DNA of 29,207 nt from JAWKTM01 sp041399085 (GCA_041399085.1 JAWKTM010000082.1:1-29207); one strand, 5' to 3'. Counted from the first letter of the stretch, positions 12,301 to 20,629 are shown. Notes: generated by a model from the sequence alone, not told the origin. A program made the numbers and translations.

Positions 12301-13233
12301 CTCGAGCCGAATGTGATGCGAAAGCCACCAGACGGCCGGATGGTAGAAGAAGATTGCTTCCAACACGGTTTGAAACATATTGATCAGGTAGTCGTGTCGA
12401 CGAATATGGGCCAATTCGTGGGCGAGGATACCTTCGATTTGTGATACCGGAAGCTCTCCCATAATCGACACCGGCAACAACACCGCGGGACGAAGCCAAC
12501 CCACGACAACTGGCACGCGCACCAATGTGGAACAAAGCAAATCAACGGACCGGACAATGCCAAGTGTCGTTGCTGTCCGGCGAAACAAATCATCAAGCTC
12601 GCGAGGCGCTGCCACGACGCCCTCGCGTCGCAACCGGCGCACGTTTTTCCAGCCCACCAGTGGTCGCAGGGAAAACCCAACCGCGCCGATGCACCATATC
12701 CACACAACCGTCGTGAGCCAGGGACGAAACCAATCGACTAGCGTCGTCTTCCAATCGGGGCTGGCCGAGCGAGTCGGCGATTCAGGCGGTGTGACCAGCG
12801 GCATTTGCCTGTTTGAGGCCGTAACTTGCTCATTCGTTAATTGAGCCTGTTGATCAGCAGGAGCGGCCCGGTTGCTGTGAGGTGGCGCGAGCTCCTCGCC
12901 AATCGTCGGTGATAGCGCGGCCGTCTCGCGAGAAACGCCGACCCCAATGGCATCCATTGTTGGCGCTGCCGACGCCGATGCTGATGGGATGACGCTCCAT
13001 GTAATTAACGGCGTGAAGGCCATCAGTATGAGAGCCACGAGCAGCAACACATACCGTACGTTGGCCGACCGACCTTGTATCGCTCGAGCCGCGATTCCAG
13101 CCATGGCGGCGATCAGGGAAAACTGCCACGTCGTATGGAGCAGTACCCAACCGAGGCGCTCGCTCAGGATTGTCGCCGGCGGAAACATCCAAGACAGATC
13201 GAACCACGTGGCCAACAACGATTGATCGAACAT
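9385..13233 (-). CDS. M56 (BlaR1-type) metallopeptidase fused to PQQ-like propeller and carboxypeptidase-regulatory-like domains
   Basis: The ATG at 13233 overlaps the blaI stop (TGATG), so the two are probably translationally coupled. The N-terminal ~400 residues are a membrane M56 peptidase: hydrophobic segments near 30-50, 61-82 and 173-192, the zinc motif HELAH at about residue 272, then a hydrophobic stretch and LERENCCDDW with the third ligand, and a last membrane segment near 383-398. Then WPMGGGSPSRV opens a PQQ/BamB-like beta-propeller (about 423-890) with repeats such as GSPVVSAGKVLVG and STPVIADGKVYVCDEDGD. Three carboxypeptidase-regulatory-like beta domains follow (about 925-1230). 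FDLDNNGKVEFEE inside the propeller fits the 12-residue EF-hand calcium loop. In the family, the outer domain senses a signal and the protease inactivates BlaI. The ligand is unknown and no beta-lactamase is nearby. Confidence 0.85.
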   Translation of the reverse strand: MFDQSLLATWFDLSWMFPPATILSERLGWVLLHTTWQFSLIAAMAGIAARAIQGRSANVRYVLLLVALILMAFTPLITWSVIPSASASAAPTMDAIGVGVSRETAALSPTIGEELAPPHSNRAAPADQQAQLTNEQVTASNRQMPLVTPPESPTRSASPDWKTTLVDWFRPWLTTVVWIWCIGAVGFSLRPLVGWKNVRRLRREGVVAAPRELDDLFRRTATTLGIVRSVDLLCSTLVRVPVVVGWLRPAVLLPVSIMGELPVSQIEGILAHELAHIRRHDYLINMFQTVLEAIFFYHPAVWWLSHHIRLERENCCDDWAVHATGDRLTYGRALLALEDLRATEPILALSAGKGPLVSRIHCVLQIAPVRTSSPMSGWSASGVVAIVAVCVGLCAGLPAKPTESKDESNTPAEATNPTREAWPMGGGSPSRVNASPAKHLPAAWDTKNGENIAWQAPTGAISYGSPVVSAGKVLVGANNGGFHIQRYPPKHDLACLFCFDAETGEFLWQYSSEKLQTGRVHDWPMVGLCSTPCIVDDRVWLTSNRGEVVCLDLNGFTDDENDGPMRDESSTAKDEADVIWKFDMMGELGVSPLYQSCSSPVIADDLVLVCTSNGVEEGLKEESAAPDAPAFIALNRHTGKLIWQDNSPGVNNLGTQCPSNSPTVATIAGRQQAIFPGSDGWLYAFDVAAMQRGATELLWKFDVNEKRAIYRYRGVSQRNVPMSAPVFYENKVYVTTGRNPEHGDGDATLWCIDPSKRGDLSQELVYNRANPEQPIPHKRLQACDESQGDFTKPNPNSGVVWQYRAFDLDNNGKVEFEETFHRTIGSAAIDNGLLFVADYAGIVHCLDAKSGKLHWTHDALAQIWSTPVIADGKVYVCDEDGDVTVFRQSATKVLVVENVLDESVFSTPAAVDRTLFIGSRTKLFACRPDATRTPAEMALDNPSTPVERVNAPPRGDDEFNRVVDMQGRPIAGAQVEFTKSIRYPWLETPPPMDVVVTDAKGMFAYPDSLPSTESFYVYVSADGFLTRFWHGNRDVYRLSDGERRADTLVLFRPVKVSGRILDREGRPSAGAEVAVDYFIDDGPANINGHRVTSDADGRFSAEGLPPANLFIRYEGPYATADDRMPVGVRFGELSVEHRQGVDGQPLDDVLLDLRKCNCTVEGVIVDHEDKGVPGRWIRATLASAKGRLDESIRVKSDENGKFRFTGIGPGEYVIGTETPGATQTVRAVRGESKHVRVTTFQVGRESPDPERNAIAWGDPNVKRIDCGPKRVTDQVPTVGDVG

Positions 13234-13616
13234 CACTGACCCTCCATTTCGTCAAGCAGTCGACGGACTTCCGCGAGCTCATCCGGAGTGGCTTTGGTTG
13301 AAGCCAACGCTTGCAATACCAAACTCATGGCCGCTCCGTCGTAGACCTTATCCACTAAGTCGCGAAGCATCCTTTTCCCCGTTGCTTCGCGCGTCATGGC
13401 GGGCCGGTAGATGTGTGGCGACGCCGTCTCGTCTCGCTTGACCAGTCCCTTGTCGAGCATCACCGATAACATCTTGACGGTGGTCGAATAGTTGGTGCCC
13501 TTTTCGGCGTTTAACCGCGTATGGATATTACGCACCGGGCTCGGCCCGAGCTCCCACAGGATTCGCAGGATTTGCAGCTCGACTTCCGTTGGCTGCGACG
13601 CACGCGACTTGGCCAT
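13233..13616 (-). CDS. blaI: BlaI/MecI-family winged-helix repressor
   Basis: A 127-residue protein of the usual size for the family. It starts MAKSRASQPTEVELQILRIL and continues with the helix-turn-helix signature NYSTTVKMLSVMLDKGLVKRDE, then a helical dimerisation tail. The ATG at 13616 is preferred over a GTG at 13649 because GGGAAGGGG lies 5-7 nt upstream of it. The stop shares a base with the start of the M56 gene, giving the classical blaI-blaR1 order. In the family, the dimer binds inverted repeats over its own promoter and is cleaved when the M56 partner is activated. Two matching dyads lie upstream, so autoregulation is very likely. Confidence 0.9.
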   Translation of the reverse strand: MAKSRASQPTEVELQILRILWELGPSPVRNIHTRLNAEKGTNYSTTVKMLSVMLDKGLVKRDETASPHIYRPAMTREATGKRMLRDLVDKVYDGAAMSLVLQALASTKATPDELAEVRRLLDEMEGQ

Positions 13617-13680
13617 TTCAACCCCTTCCCAGGTCGCCGTGCTTAGCACTTGCGACTCGTCAGACTCAATTTGCTTCGAC

Positions 13681-13698
13681 TAGCGAACGTTTTCGCCA
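13681..13698. promoter_or_regulatory. BlaI operator dyad, start-site copy
   Basis: TAGCGAACGTTTTCGCCA differs from the other copy at only one of 18 bases. It covers the predicted transcription start, 25 bp centre-to-centre from the first dyad. Tandem dyads of this kind are typical of BlaI/MecI-controlled promoters. Confidence 0.68.
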
Positions 13699-13701
13699 GT
13701 C

Positions 13702-13729
13702 AGTGTAGCGAACGTTTTCGCTAGGTCAA
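13702..13729 (-). promoter_or_regulatory. Sigma70-type promoter of the blaI-M56 operon
   Basis: Read on the minus strand, TTGACC (13724-13729) is followed after 16 bases by TACACT (13702-13707). These match the consensus -35 at 5/6 and -10 at 4/6 positions. The predicted transcript start is near 13695, leaving a leader of about 80 nt before the blaI ATG. The spacer is almost entirely occupied by one copy of the operator dyad. Confidence 0.6.
13706..13723. promoter_or_regulatory. BlaI operator dyad, promoter-spacer copy
   Basis: TAGCGAACGTTTTCGCTA: perfect 7-bp arms TAGCGAA/TTCGCTA around CGTT. It sits between the -35 and -10 boxes and overlaps the -10 box, so a bound dimer would block RNA polymerase. 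Assignment to BlaI rests on position and symmetry, not on a known consensus for this species. Confidence 0.7.
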
Positions 13730-13858
13730 GTCACATCGTTGGTTTCGCCGGATTCCGAGCCGAATCCGCGTTTGCTCCGCCTGCCGGAAACGACAGCGTT
13801 AAAGTATCCTGTTCGCTGCGGTTAGAACGCCGGGAACATTGTGACACGGCGAGTTTTC

Positions 13859-14585
13859 ATGGAGCGGACGAGGATGATTGTCGACAAATCGGGCGAACGC
13901 GTGCGGCGGATGTTTGGCGAGATCGCGCCGAAATATGACCGCATGAACCACCTGCTGTCGATGAACGTCGACAAGTATTGGCGTTGGAGGACCGTGCGAA
14001 TCGTGCGTCCAACAGGCGATGCCCCGATTCTGGATGTCTGCACGGGGACCGGCGACTTGGCCTTCGCTTTCTCTCGCGCGAGTGGCGGAGAAGCGCCGGT
14101 TGTCGGTGCCGACTTCTGTCCCGAAATGCTGCGGATCGCGGAACAAAAGAAGCGGCAGCGGCGGTTGGATGATGATCGTCTGCGGTTTGTCGAGGCCGAC
14201 ACGCAACGATTGCCGTTCGACGACGACCATTTTCAGATCGTGTCCGTCGCGTTTGGTTTGCGAAACGTCGCGGACACGGATCGGGGATTGAGCGAGATGG
14301 CGTGTCTGCCGACCGGGCGGCAAGGTTGCGGTGCTCGAGTTTTCGATGCCCCGCTGGCAACCGTTTCGCGGTTTATACGGTTGGTATTTTCGTAACGTGT
14401 TGCCTCGCGTGGGCCAGTGGCTCGCCAGGAACAACGAGTCGGCCTATGAGTATCTACCGTCCAGCGTCGGTGAGTTCCCCATGGGCGAAGAACTGGCCCA
14501 GCGGATGCGTGAAGCCGGGTTGGCGACCGTGCGATACTATCCCTTCACATTAGGTGTCGCGACCTTGTATGTGGGTGAGAAATGA
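13859..14585 (+). CDS. ubiE: UbiE/MenG demethylmenaquinone C-methyltransferase, one frameshift
   Basis: This SAM-dependent enzyme methylates demethylmenaquinone in the last step of menaquinone synthesis. The sequence shows the family opening VRRMFGEIAPKYDRMNHLLS, the SAM motif LDVCTGTGDLAF, FGLRNVADTDRGLSEMA, then LEFSMPRWQPFRGLYGWYF, and the C-terminal signature GVATLYVGEK. The frame breaks near 14300: restoring two bases (CG) there gives the expected EMARVCRPGGKVAVLEF. The start is uncertain; ATG 13859 is used, while GTG 13841 or ATG 13874 are alternatives, none with a strong ribosome site. The stop overlaps the ubiX start by 4 bases (ATGA), so the gene opens the menaquinone operon. Confidence 0.88.
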
Positions 14586-15231
14586 GTCGTCCTCTCGTGG
14601 TGGCAATTACCGGCGCAGCGGGGCGGTGTACGCGCGCGGCTCTTACAGGTCTTGCTCCAGCGGCAATGTGAATTGCACGTCACAATCAGCCCATCGGGAC
14701 GAGCCGTTGTAAAACAGGAATTGGACGTCGACTTAAGCGCCGACAGGCTGGACGTCGCGTCATTGATAAACTCCTTATCAAGTTCGGCATCACGAACAAC
14801 GCGACGGAAGCCACACAAGCACAAATCGTCACCCACCATTATCAGAACTTCCTAGCGCCGATTGCCAGCGGTTCGTTTCTTACGGGCGGCATGGTCGTAT
14901 GTCCTTGCTCGGGAGGAACCTTGAGCGGCATCGTGCATGGGGCCAGTGGAAATTTAGTTCACCCGCGGCTGATGTGCATCTCAAAGAGCGAAGGCGGTTG
15001 GTCCTGGTGCCACGAGAAACGCCGCTATCGACCATTTATCTTGACAATCTACGCCGAGCCAGTGAAGCAGGCGCCGTTGTATTGCCGGCCATGCCCGGTT
15101 GGTATCACGGTGTGAAGTCGCTAGCCGACTTGGTGGATTTTGTGGTGGCGCGAATACTCGATCAATTGGACATCCCTCATCATTTGATGCGCCGATGGGG
15201 AAGCGACGAAGTGGATCAGCCCGATGTTTAA
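14582..15231 (+). CDS. ubiX: UbiX-like flavin prenyltransferase (MqnM role), several frameshifts
   Basis: UbiX makes the prenylated FMN cofactor required by UbiD-type decarboxylases. The N-terminus MSRPLVVAITGA needs one missing A near 14616 to give the hallmark GASGAVYA, and one missing C near 14636 to continue RRLLQVLLQRQ. Later pieces in other frames are clear: SGSFLTGGMVVCPCSGGTL, then HGASGNLV, LKERRRLVLVPRETPL, and a C-terminus DLVDFVVARILDQLDIPHH. Further shifts lie near 14770 and 14965. The length of the repaired protein, about 215 residues, is normal. The gene overlaps ubiE by 4 bases and mqnP by 8, so it is inside the menaquinone operon, where this family serves decarboxylation of the prenylated naphthoate intermediate. 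Confidence 0.85.
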
Positions 15232-16134
15232 ACGCCTGCGCGACATCCTGGAAATGATTCGATTCAGCCACACGCTGTTCGCGCTGCCGTTTGCGATGTT
15301 GGCCGCGGTAATGGCCTGGACCGCCCCCACGCCTAACGACGCGCCCATTCGGTTCGGATTTCGCCAAGCATTGGGGATCTTATTGTGTATGGTCTTTGCC
15401 CGCAGTGCGGCGATGGCTTTTAATCGCTTGGTTGATCGGCACATTGATGCCGAAAATCCCCGGACCAGTGGTCGGCATTTACCGAGTGGGCGATTGTCGG
15501 TGACCAGCGTGACGCTCTTTACGATTGTAATGAGCCTTGGATTTTGGGCCTCAACTCTACTGTTTCTCCCCAACTGGCTTCCTCCCGCGCTCGCCATGCC
15601 TGTGTTGCTAATATTGTTCGCATACAGCTATACGAAACGATTTACGTCGCTGGCACACTTTTGGTTGGGCGTCTCGCTGATGCTGGCCCCGATCTGCACT
15701 TGGATCGCCATCCGCGGCGAATTCGTGCTCGCCAACCCGTCGGACTTGGTACCATCGCTGCTTGTCGGCGCGGCGGTTCTGTTATGGGTGGCCGGATTCG
15801 ACATCATTTATGCGTGTCAAGATGTGGGATTTGACGTGTCGCACAGGTTGCGAAGCGTTCCGTCTCGAATCGGTGTCGTGGGCGCTCTTCGTTTGGCGGC
15901 GCTGTGCCACGCCGGAATGATTATCGCGTTGACGGCACTACCGTTACTGTGCCCGCAACTTGGACTGGGCATCATCTATTGGTGCGGCATCGTGCCGTTT
16001 CCATGTTATTGCTCTATGAGCACTGGTTGGTTCGTCCCGATGATTTGACGCGAGTGAACATCGCTTTTTTTCATGTGAACACCATTGTTAGTATCGGACT
16101 ATTCGTAATTGGCTCGGTTGATCTGCTGTGGTAG
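15224..16134 (+). CDS. mqnP: UbiA-family prenyltransferase MqnP, one frameshift
   Basis: This integral membrane enzyme attaches the polyprenyl tail to the 1,4-dihydroxy-6-naphthoate-type intermediate of the futalosine pathway. Around eight hydrophobic segments are seen. The first prenyl-diphosphate motif is NRLVDRHIDAENPRT and the second is DIIYACQDVGFD, both typical of UbiA proteins. The ATG at 15224 lies inside the end of ubiX (ATGTTTAA overlap). The frame breaks near 15992; adding one C restores GIVAVSMLLLYEHWLV and the final membrane helix up to the TAG at 16134. MqnP is preferred over 4-hydroxybenzoate UbiA because mqnE follows immediately and no other ubiquinone gene is present. Confidence 0.85.
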
Positions 16135-16198
16135 TGAATGGGCATTGCCGGCAGCGGCAACCGTTTCTGTTGCGTGCTATGAATGAGAGTTAAGCGTT

Positions 16199-17350
16199 AT
16201 GATTCGTCCCACAAGTACCGCTCGGCTTCGCATGATTCGCGAAAAGGTGGAGTCTGGCGAACGACTATCGTTCGATGACGGGATGTTCCTCTACGAGCCC
16301 TCCACGCCGTTGCAGGAAGTCGGCGAATTGGCCAACCTGCTGCGCGAACGGATCAACGGCAATGCTGGCTACTACAACATCAACACGCATCTCAATGCCA
16401 CGAACGTCTGCGTGTATCGCTGTACGTTTTGCGCCTTCCGTTCGGATTTACGCGATCCGAAAGGGTATGTGATGAGCGATGAACAGATACTGGCGCGAGG
16501 GCGCGAGGCGGTCGATAACGGCTGCACCGAAATGCACATCGTCGGTGGACTACATCACCAGAAGGGATACGACTGGTATGTCAACTTGGTCCGAATTCTG
16601 CACGAGGCATATCCCGATTTGCACCTAAAAGCTTGGACTGGCGTCGAGATAAACTGGTTTGAGTTTCTGGCGCGAAAACCGGTAAGAGAGATCCTGAAAG
16701 ACTTAGTGGACGCCGGATTGGGAAGCATGCCTGGCGGCGGGGCCGAAATCTTTCACCCGGAGGTTCGCGACAAGATTTGCGAGCACAAATCAGACGCTAC
16801 CAAGTGGTTGGATATTCACCGCACGGCACATGAGTTGGGTCTGAAGACGAACTGCACGATGTTGTATGGGCATATCGAGAATGCGTACCATCGAATCGAC
16901 CATTTCGTTCGCCTGCGCGAGTTGCAGGATGAGACGAGTGGCTTTCAGACATTTATCCCGCTCGCATTCCACCCGGACAACACCGGGTTAGCTCATTTGA
17001 AGAAGCCATCGGCTCTGATGGATCTGCGCACCATGGCTATCAGCCGCTTAATGCTGGACAACATCCCGCATATCAAGGCTTACTGGATCATGCTTGGCAT
17101 CGGCACGGCGCAAACCGCGCTGGCCTACGGAGCGGACGATTTGGATGGCACCGTGCGACATGAATTGATCTACCACGATGCCGGCGCGACTACCCCGGAG
17201 ATTCTCTCCGTCGATGATATTCGACGTCTGATCGAGGCCGCGGGACGCGAGCCGATCGAGCGCGATACGCTCTACCGCCGCGTGGTTCGAGACCAAGCGA
17301 ACCCGGCTCGCTGGACGATCGGCGAGGAACTGGCGACCTGCGGCGCTTAG
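16199..17350 (+). CDS. mqnE: Aminofutalosine synthase MqnE (radical SAM)
   Basis: MqnE joins a carboxyvinyl-oxybenzoate with S-adenosylmethionine to make aminofutalosine, an early committed step of the futalosine menaquinone route. The 383-residue protein has the radical SAM cluster motif CVYRCTFCAF (C71, C75, C78), followed by MHIVGGLHHQKGYDWY and the family segments GGGAEIFHPEVRDKIC and NCTMLYGHIE. Length and motifs are normal and no frameshift is needed. It lies 64 bp after mqnP in the same direction, so it probably shares the operon transcript. MqnC, the other radical SAM enzyme of the pathway, is less likely because the H-P-E-V and GTAQTALAYGADDLDG segments fit MqnE. Confidence 0.92.
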   Translation: MIRPTSTARLRMIREKVESGERLSFDDGMFLYEPSTPLQEVGELANLLRERINGNAGYYNINTHLNATNVCVYRCTFCAFRSDLRDPKGYVMSDEQILARGREAVDNGCTEMHIVGGLHHQKGYDWYVNLVRILHEAYPDLHLKAWTGVEINWFEFLARKPVREILKDLVDAGLGSMPGGGAEIFHPEVRDKICEHKSDATKWLDIHRTAHELGLKTNCTMLYGHIENAYHRIDHFVRLRELQDETSGFQTFIPLAFHPDNTGLAHLKKPSALMDLRTMAISRLMLDNIPHIKAYWIMLGIGTAQTALAYGADDLDGTVRHELIYHDAGATTPEILSVDDIRRLIEAAGREPIERDTLYRRVVRDQANPARWTIGEELATCGA

Positions 17351-17390
17351 GCGAGCAGGGAATGAGGATTTCCTGTAGTATCCTCTCAAA

Positions 17391-17424
17391 CGGCACGCGA
17401 CGCCTCGCACGGGTAATCGTGCCG
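17391..17424 (+). terminator. Weak hairpin downstream of mqnE
   Basis: CGGCACG (17391-17397) can pair with CGTGCCG (17418-17424) over a 20-nt loop, 40 bp after the mqnE stop. The only T-run (CCCTTTT) lies more than 10 bases further on, so intrinsic termination here is uncertain. Confidence 0.25.
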
Positions 17425-17513
17425 TCGCTTCGCCGTTCCCTTTTCGCTATCGCGTCGCACGCTCGTCGCGGCGCCTTCTTTTTGGCCGAAGAATGCTGGA
17501 GACAACTCATACC

Positions 17514-18785
17514 ATGAGACCGCACCTCGCTTGTTTGATCCTCCTCGTGTCCGTCGTCGCCCAGATCGTGGCGAACAAGTCGTTTGCCGATGACGCGGCC
17601 GCCCCCTTGTCTAATCGCGAGTCGAGCGCCCAGCCAAAGGCCGAGCGGCTTCATGCACGGGGATCGGGTGAAGCCGAGGGGGACAAAACGCGTACGAACA
17701 ATTCGTTTCCCGCCGAGGGGAAGCTTGATGCTTTCCTGGGAGAACCGCGGCTGGATAATCAGACGCTTTTTAAGGACGAACGATTTCCCAATATCGTGGT
17801 AGCGCGTGACGGATCGGTGTTGGCGACTTGGGGAAATCAGCAAGTGCGAGCGCGGCGCAGTGAAGATGGCGGGAAGAGTTGGGGCGAGGTGATTACGGTC
17901 GCCACCCCCGGTTTTCAAGGCGGCGGTTTGACGGTCGACGAAACAACAGGCGACATACTTACCTTTGTCGAGGCTCACCATCCGCCCGCACCAATGACTG
18001 TGTATCGGAGCCGCGACCATGGAGCAACTTGGAGGGCGGATGAGGGAACGGTGATCCATCCCGACAGTCATGGTAATCTGCCATCCATGCATATGAATGA
18101 AAAAGGGATCACGCTACGGAATGGCAAATACAAAGGTCGATTGATCCGCCCCACTCGGTTCTACGCCGGCAAGAACGATCGCAGTAAATGGCCGGACCAT
18201 TATACGAACGCCATGTTTAGCGACGACGGCGGCAAGACTTGGCAGACCAGCGAACCGTTTCCAGAGAACGGAACGGGTGAGGCGGCCTTGGTAGAGCTAT
18301 CGGACGGCCGCATCTACTACAATTCGCGAGTACACTGGGACGCGCGCCCCCGCAACACGCGCCGACGCTCTGCGATTAGCGAAGACGGCGGGATGACTTG
18401 GAAAGATTTCGCGATCGTCGACATACTTCCTGACGGTCATCAGCATCGGTCGTACGGTTGTATGGGCGGCTTGACTCGCCTGCCGGTCCAAGATCGCGAC
18501 ATTCTCATCTTTAGCAACATTGATACGTCGAATCCTGTTCGCGAGCGAGCCACGGTGTGGGCGAGCTTCGACGGTGGTAAGACATGGCCTGTAAAGCGTC
18601 TTGTGTTCGAAGGACCGAGCGCGTACTCCGCGCTGGCCGCGGGTCGTCCCGGCACTCCGAGCGAAGGGTGGATTTATCTGCATTTTGAGAGTCAGGGATC
18701 GAAGGTCGCCCGTTTCAACTTGGCTTGGCTTTTGGCTGGCGAACGCACGGGCGATGGCGAGTTACCCCACAAACTTGTGAAATAG
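17514..18785 (+). CDS. Secreted sialidase-like (GH33-type, Asp-box) protein
   Basis: The ATG at 17514 is preferred to one at 17493 because GGAGA lies upstream and it starts a clean signal peptide (MRPHLACLILLVSVVAQIVA). After a low-complexity linker the protein shows FPNIVVARDGSVLATWG, like the F/YRIP region of sialidases, and five Asp-boxes: SEDGGKSW, SRDHGATW, SDDGGKTW, SEDGGMTW and SFDGGKTW. GEAALVELSDGRIYYNSR resembles the conserved glutamate region. A six-bladed propeller of 424 residues fits bacterial exo-alpha-sialidases. Such genes are numerous in planctomycetes and may act on other acidic sugars, so the true substrate is open. It is separated from mqnE by 163 bp and lies 124 bp before a sulfatase gene, which suggests joint use on sulfated or acidic glycans. 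Confidence 0.82.
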   Translation: MRPHLACLILLVSVVAQIVANKSFADDAAAPLSNRESSAQPKAERLHARGSGEAEGDKTRTNNSFPAEGKLDAFLGEPRLDNQTLFKDERFPNIVVARDGSVLATWGNQQVRARRSEDGGKSWGEVITVATPGFQGGGLTVDETTGDILTFVEAHHPPAPMTVYRSRDHGATWRADEGTVIHPDSHGNLPSMHMNEKGITLRNGKYKGRLIRPTRFYAGKNDRSKWPDHYTNAMFSDDGGKTWQTSEPFPENGTGEAALVELSDGRIYYNSRVHWDARPRNTRRRSAISEDGGMTWKDFAIVDILPDGHQHRSYGCMGGLTRLPVQDRDILIFSNIDTSNPVRERATVWASFDGGKTWPVKRLVFEGPSAYSALAAGRPGTPSEGWIYLHFESQGSKVARFNLAWLLAGERTGDGELPHKLVK

Positions 18786-18909
18786 ATCGAAGGGTCCAAG
18801 TGCCGCAAACACTGAGTGCCAGTTAGCTGTCGGTCGAGATGCTGCCGAGACGAATCGTAGTCTCGCTCGCTCTCGACGACGTTGCCTTTCATGTCTTGGA
18901 GAATCGGAA

Positions 18910-20564
18910 ATGCAACTCGACGTGGAACGAACACTGTTCGGGATCTGTCCGAGGTCGTTTTCGGGCAACCCGCGGGATGGTCGAAACGGATTGTGGTTGC
19001 CTTCGGTCGCGCTGCTTGCATTCTCGGTTCTGAATATGCCGGTGATCGCACGAGGCGTCGAGCGACCGAACATTATATTAGTCATGGCGGATGATCTGGG
19101 ATGGTCGGACATTGGTTGCTATGGCGGCGAGATTAAGACGCCTCACATTGATTCGCTGGCGCGTGATGGAATCCGGTTCACGCAGTTTTATAACAATGCG
19201 GTATGTGGGCCGACTCGCGCGTCGTTGCTTACAGGGTTGTACTGTCAGCAGGTTGGCCATAGCGGAGCGCATTGGAACCAACCGAAGGACTACAGCAAGT
19301 GCGTGCTGTTATCCGAAGTGCTGCAGCGCGCCGGATATGCGACCGCGATGGTCGGCAAATGGCAAGGACGCGATTCCGCGATCGATCGCGGATTCGATCG
19401 ATTCTGGGGACCGATGTGCCAGGCGAAGATTAGCTACTTTCACGAAGTCCAGCAGAATCCTTATTATTTGAATCGCGAACGTTGGCAACCGCCGGATGAT
19501 TTCTATCTAACGGAGTCGATTAATGGTTTTGCGGAACAGTTCTTGCGCGAAGCAACGGCGAGCGAGAAACCGTTTTTCTTGTATGTGGCCCACATTGCGC
19601 CGCATTGGCCGTTGCATGCTCGCGAAGCCGACGTGGCGGAGTATCGGGAGCTGTACCAGCGTCTGGGCTGGGACGAATGCCGCCGGCTTCGACATGAGAG
19701 GCAGTTGGCGGACGCATTGATTCCGGCCGCTTGGGATACGTCCCCCATGCCAACGGGGATTCCTCGTTGGAGTCGCGAGAAGCATCCGCAGTGGCAGGCC
19801 GAGCGAATGGCGGTCTACGCGGCTCAGGTTACGGCGATCGATCGGGGACTCGGGCGCTTGTTACGCGTGATTGACGAGTCCGGACAACGCGACAGCACGT
19901 TGGTTGTGTTCTTATCGGACAATGGAGCAGCGCCGGACGGCGGGGTTGGGCCGACGACTAGCGGATTTGGCTTCGCTCCGACGGCAGACAATTCGACTGG
20001 CGAACTGATCGCGTCCCAATTCAACCTGGTAGTGGACCGATGAATTTGCCCGGTGGCCCGGAGACTTTCGCCGCTTTCGGATTGGCTTGGGCCACGGCCA
20101 GCAATACACCGCTACGCTCAACGAAGTTATCCGGATATGAAGGCGGAATTCGCACTCCACTAATCGCTCGCTGGCCTGCGACCATTCACGCTGGCTCGCG
20201 AACGAATCAAGTGGGGCACGTGATCGACATGATGGCGACCTGTTTGGACGTTTCCAGCGTCCAGTATCCACAAGAGTTTGACGGGAGAAAGCCGCTTCCT
20301 GTCGAAGGCAAGAGCTTGTTGCCAGCGTTTCGCGGTGAAACGCAAGAGGCGCATGATGTAATTTGCTGGAGCGTTCCGCGGCACTATGTGATTCGGATGG
20401 GACATTGGAAGGCGATTCGTGGTCGACAGGCCGAACACTGGGAGCTTTACGATTTGGAATCAGACGGGACTGAGACGACCGACCTAGCCAGTAAACATCC
20501 CGAAATCGTGGAACGGCTGGCCGAACGATTCAGCGAATGGCAACGGCGGGTGGGTGATCGTTAG
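18910..20564 (+). CDS. Secreted formylglycine sulfatase (arylsulfatase family), one frameshift
   Basis: The ATG at 18910 has GGAGA 6-7 nt upstream. A hydrophobic segment (LPSVALLAFSVLNMPVIA) near residue 30 acts as signal or anchor. RPNIILVMADDLGWSDIGCYG gives the first metal ligands. CGPTR (C99-R103) followed by ASLLTG is the formylglycine signature, and LSDNGAAPDGG completes the metal site. The frame breaks near 19995; shifting it gives RTDRVPIQPGSGPMNLPGG and the C-terminal half to 20564, including GYEGGIRTPLIARWP and the end-domain WELYDLESDGTETTDLA. The usual GKWH catalytic motif reads GKWQ here. The family hydrolyses sulfate esters in the periplasm or outside. The substrate is unknown. 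Confidence 0.87.
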
Positions 20565-20629
20565 TTGCGAACGGCGCTGATACAATCATGCCAACGATTG
20601 GCAACTGACTTGTCTAGGATGGATTTTCC

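Noticed and set aside
17190..18092. Minus-strand open frame of 300 codons
   Set aside because: Antisense to mqnE and the sialidase-like gene, both well supported.
18846..18865. Small hairpin CGAGAC/GTCTCG between the sialidase-like and sulfatase genes
   Set aside because: Only six base pairs with no following T-run, so it is not supportable as a terminator.
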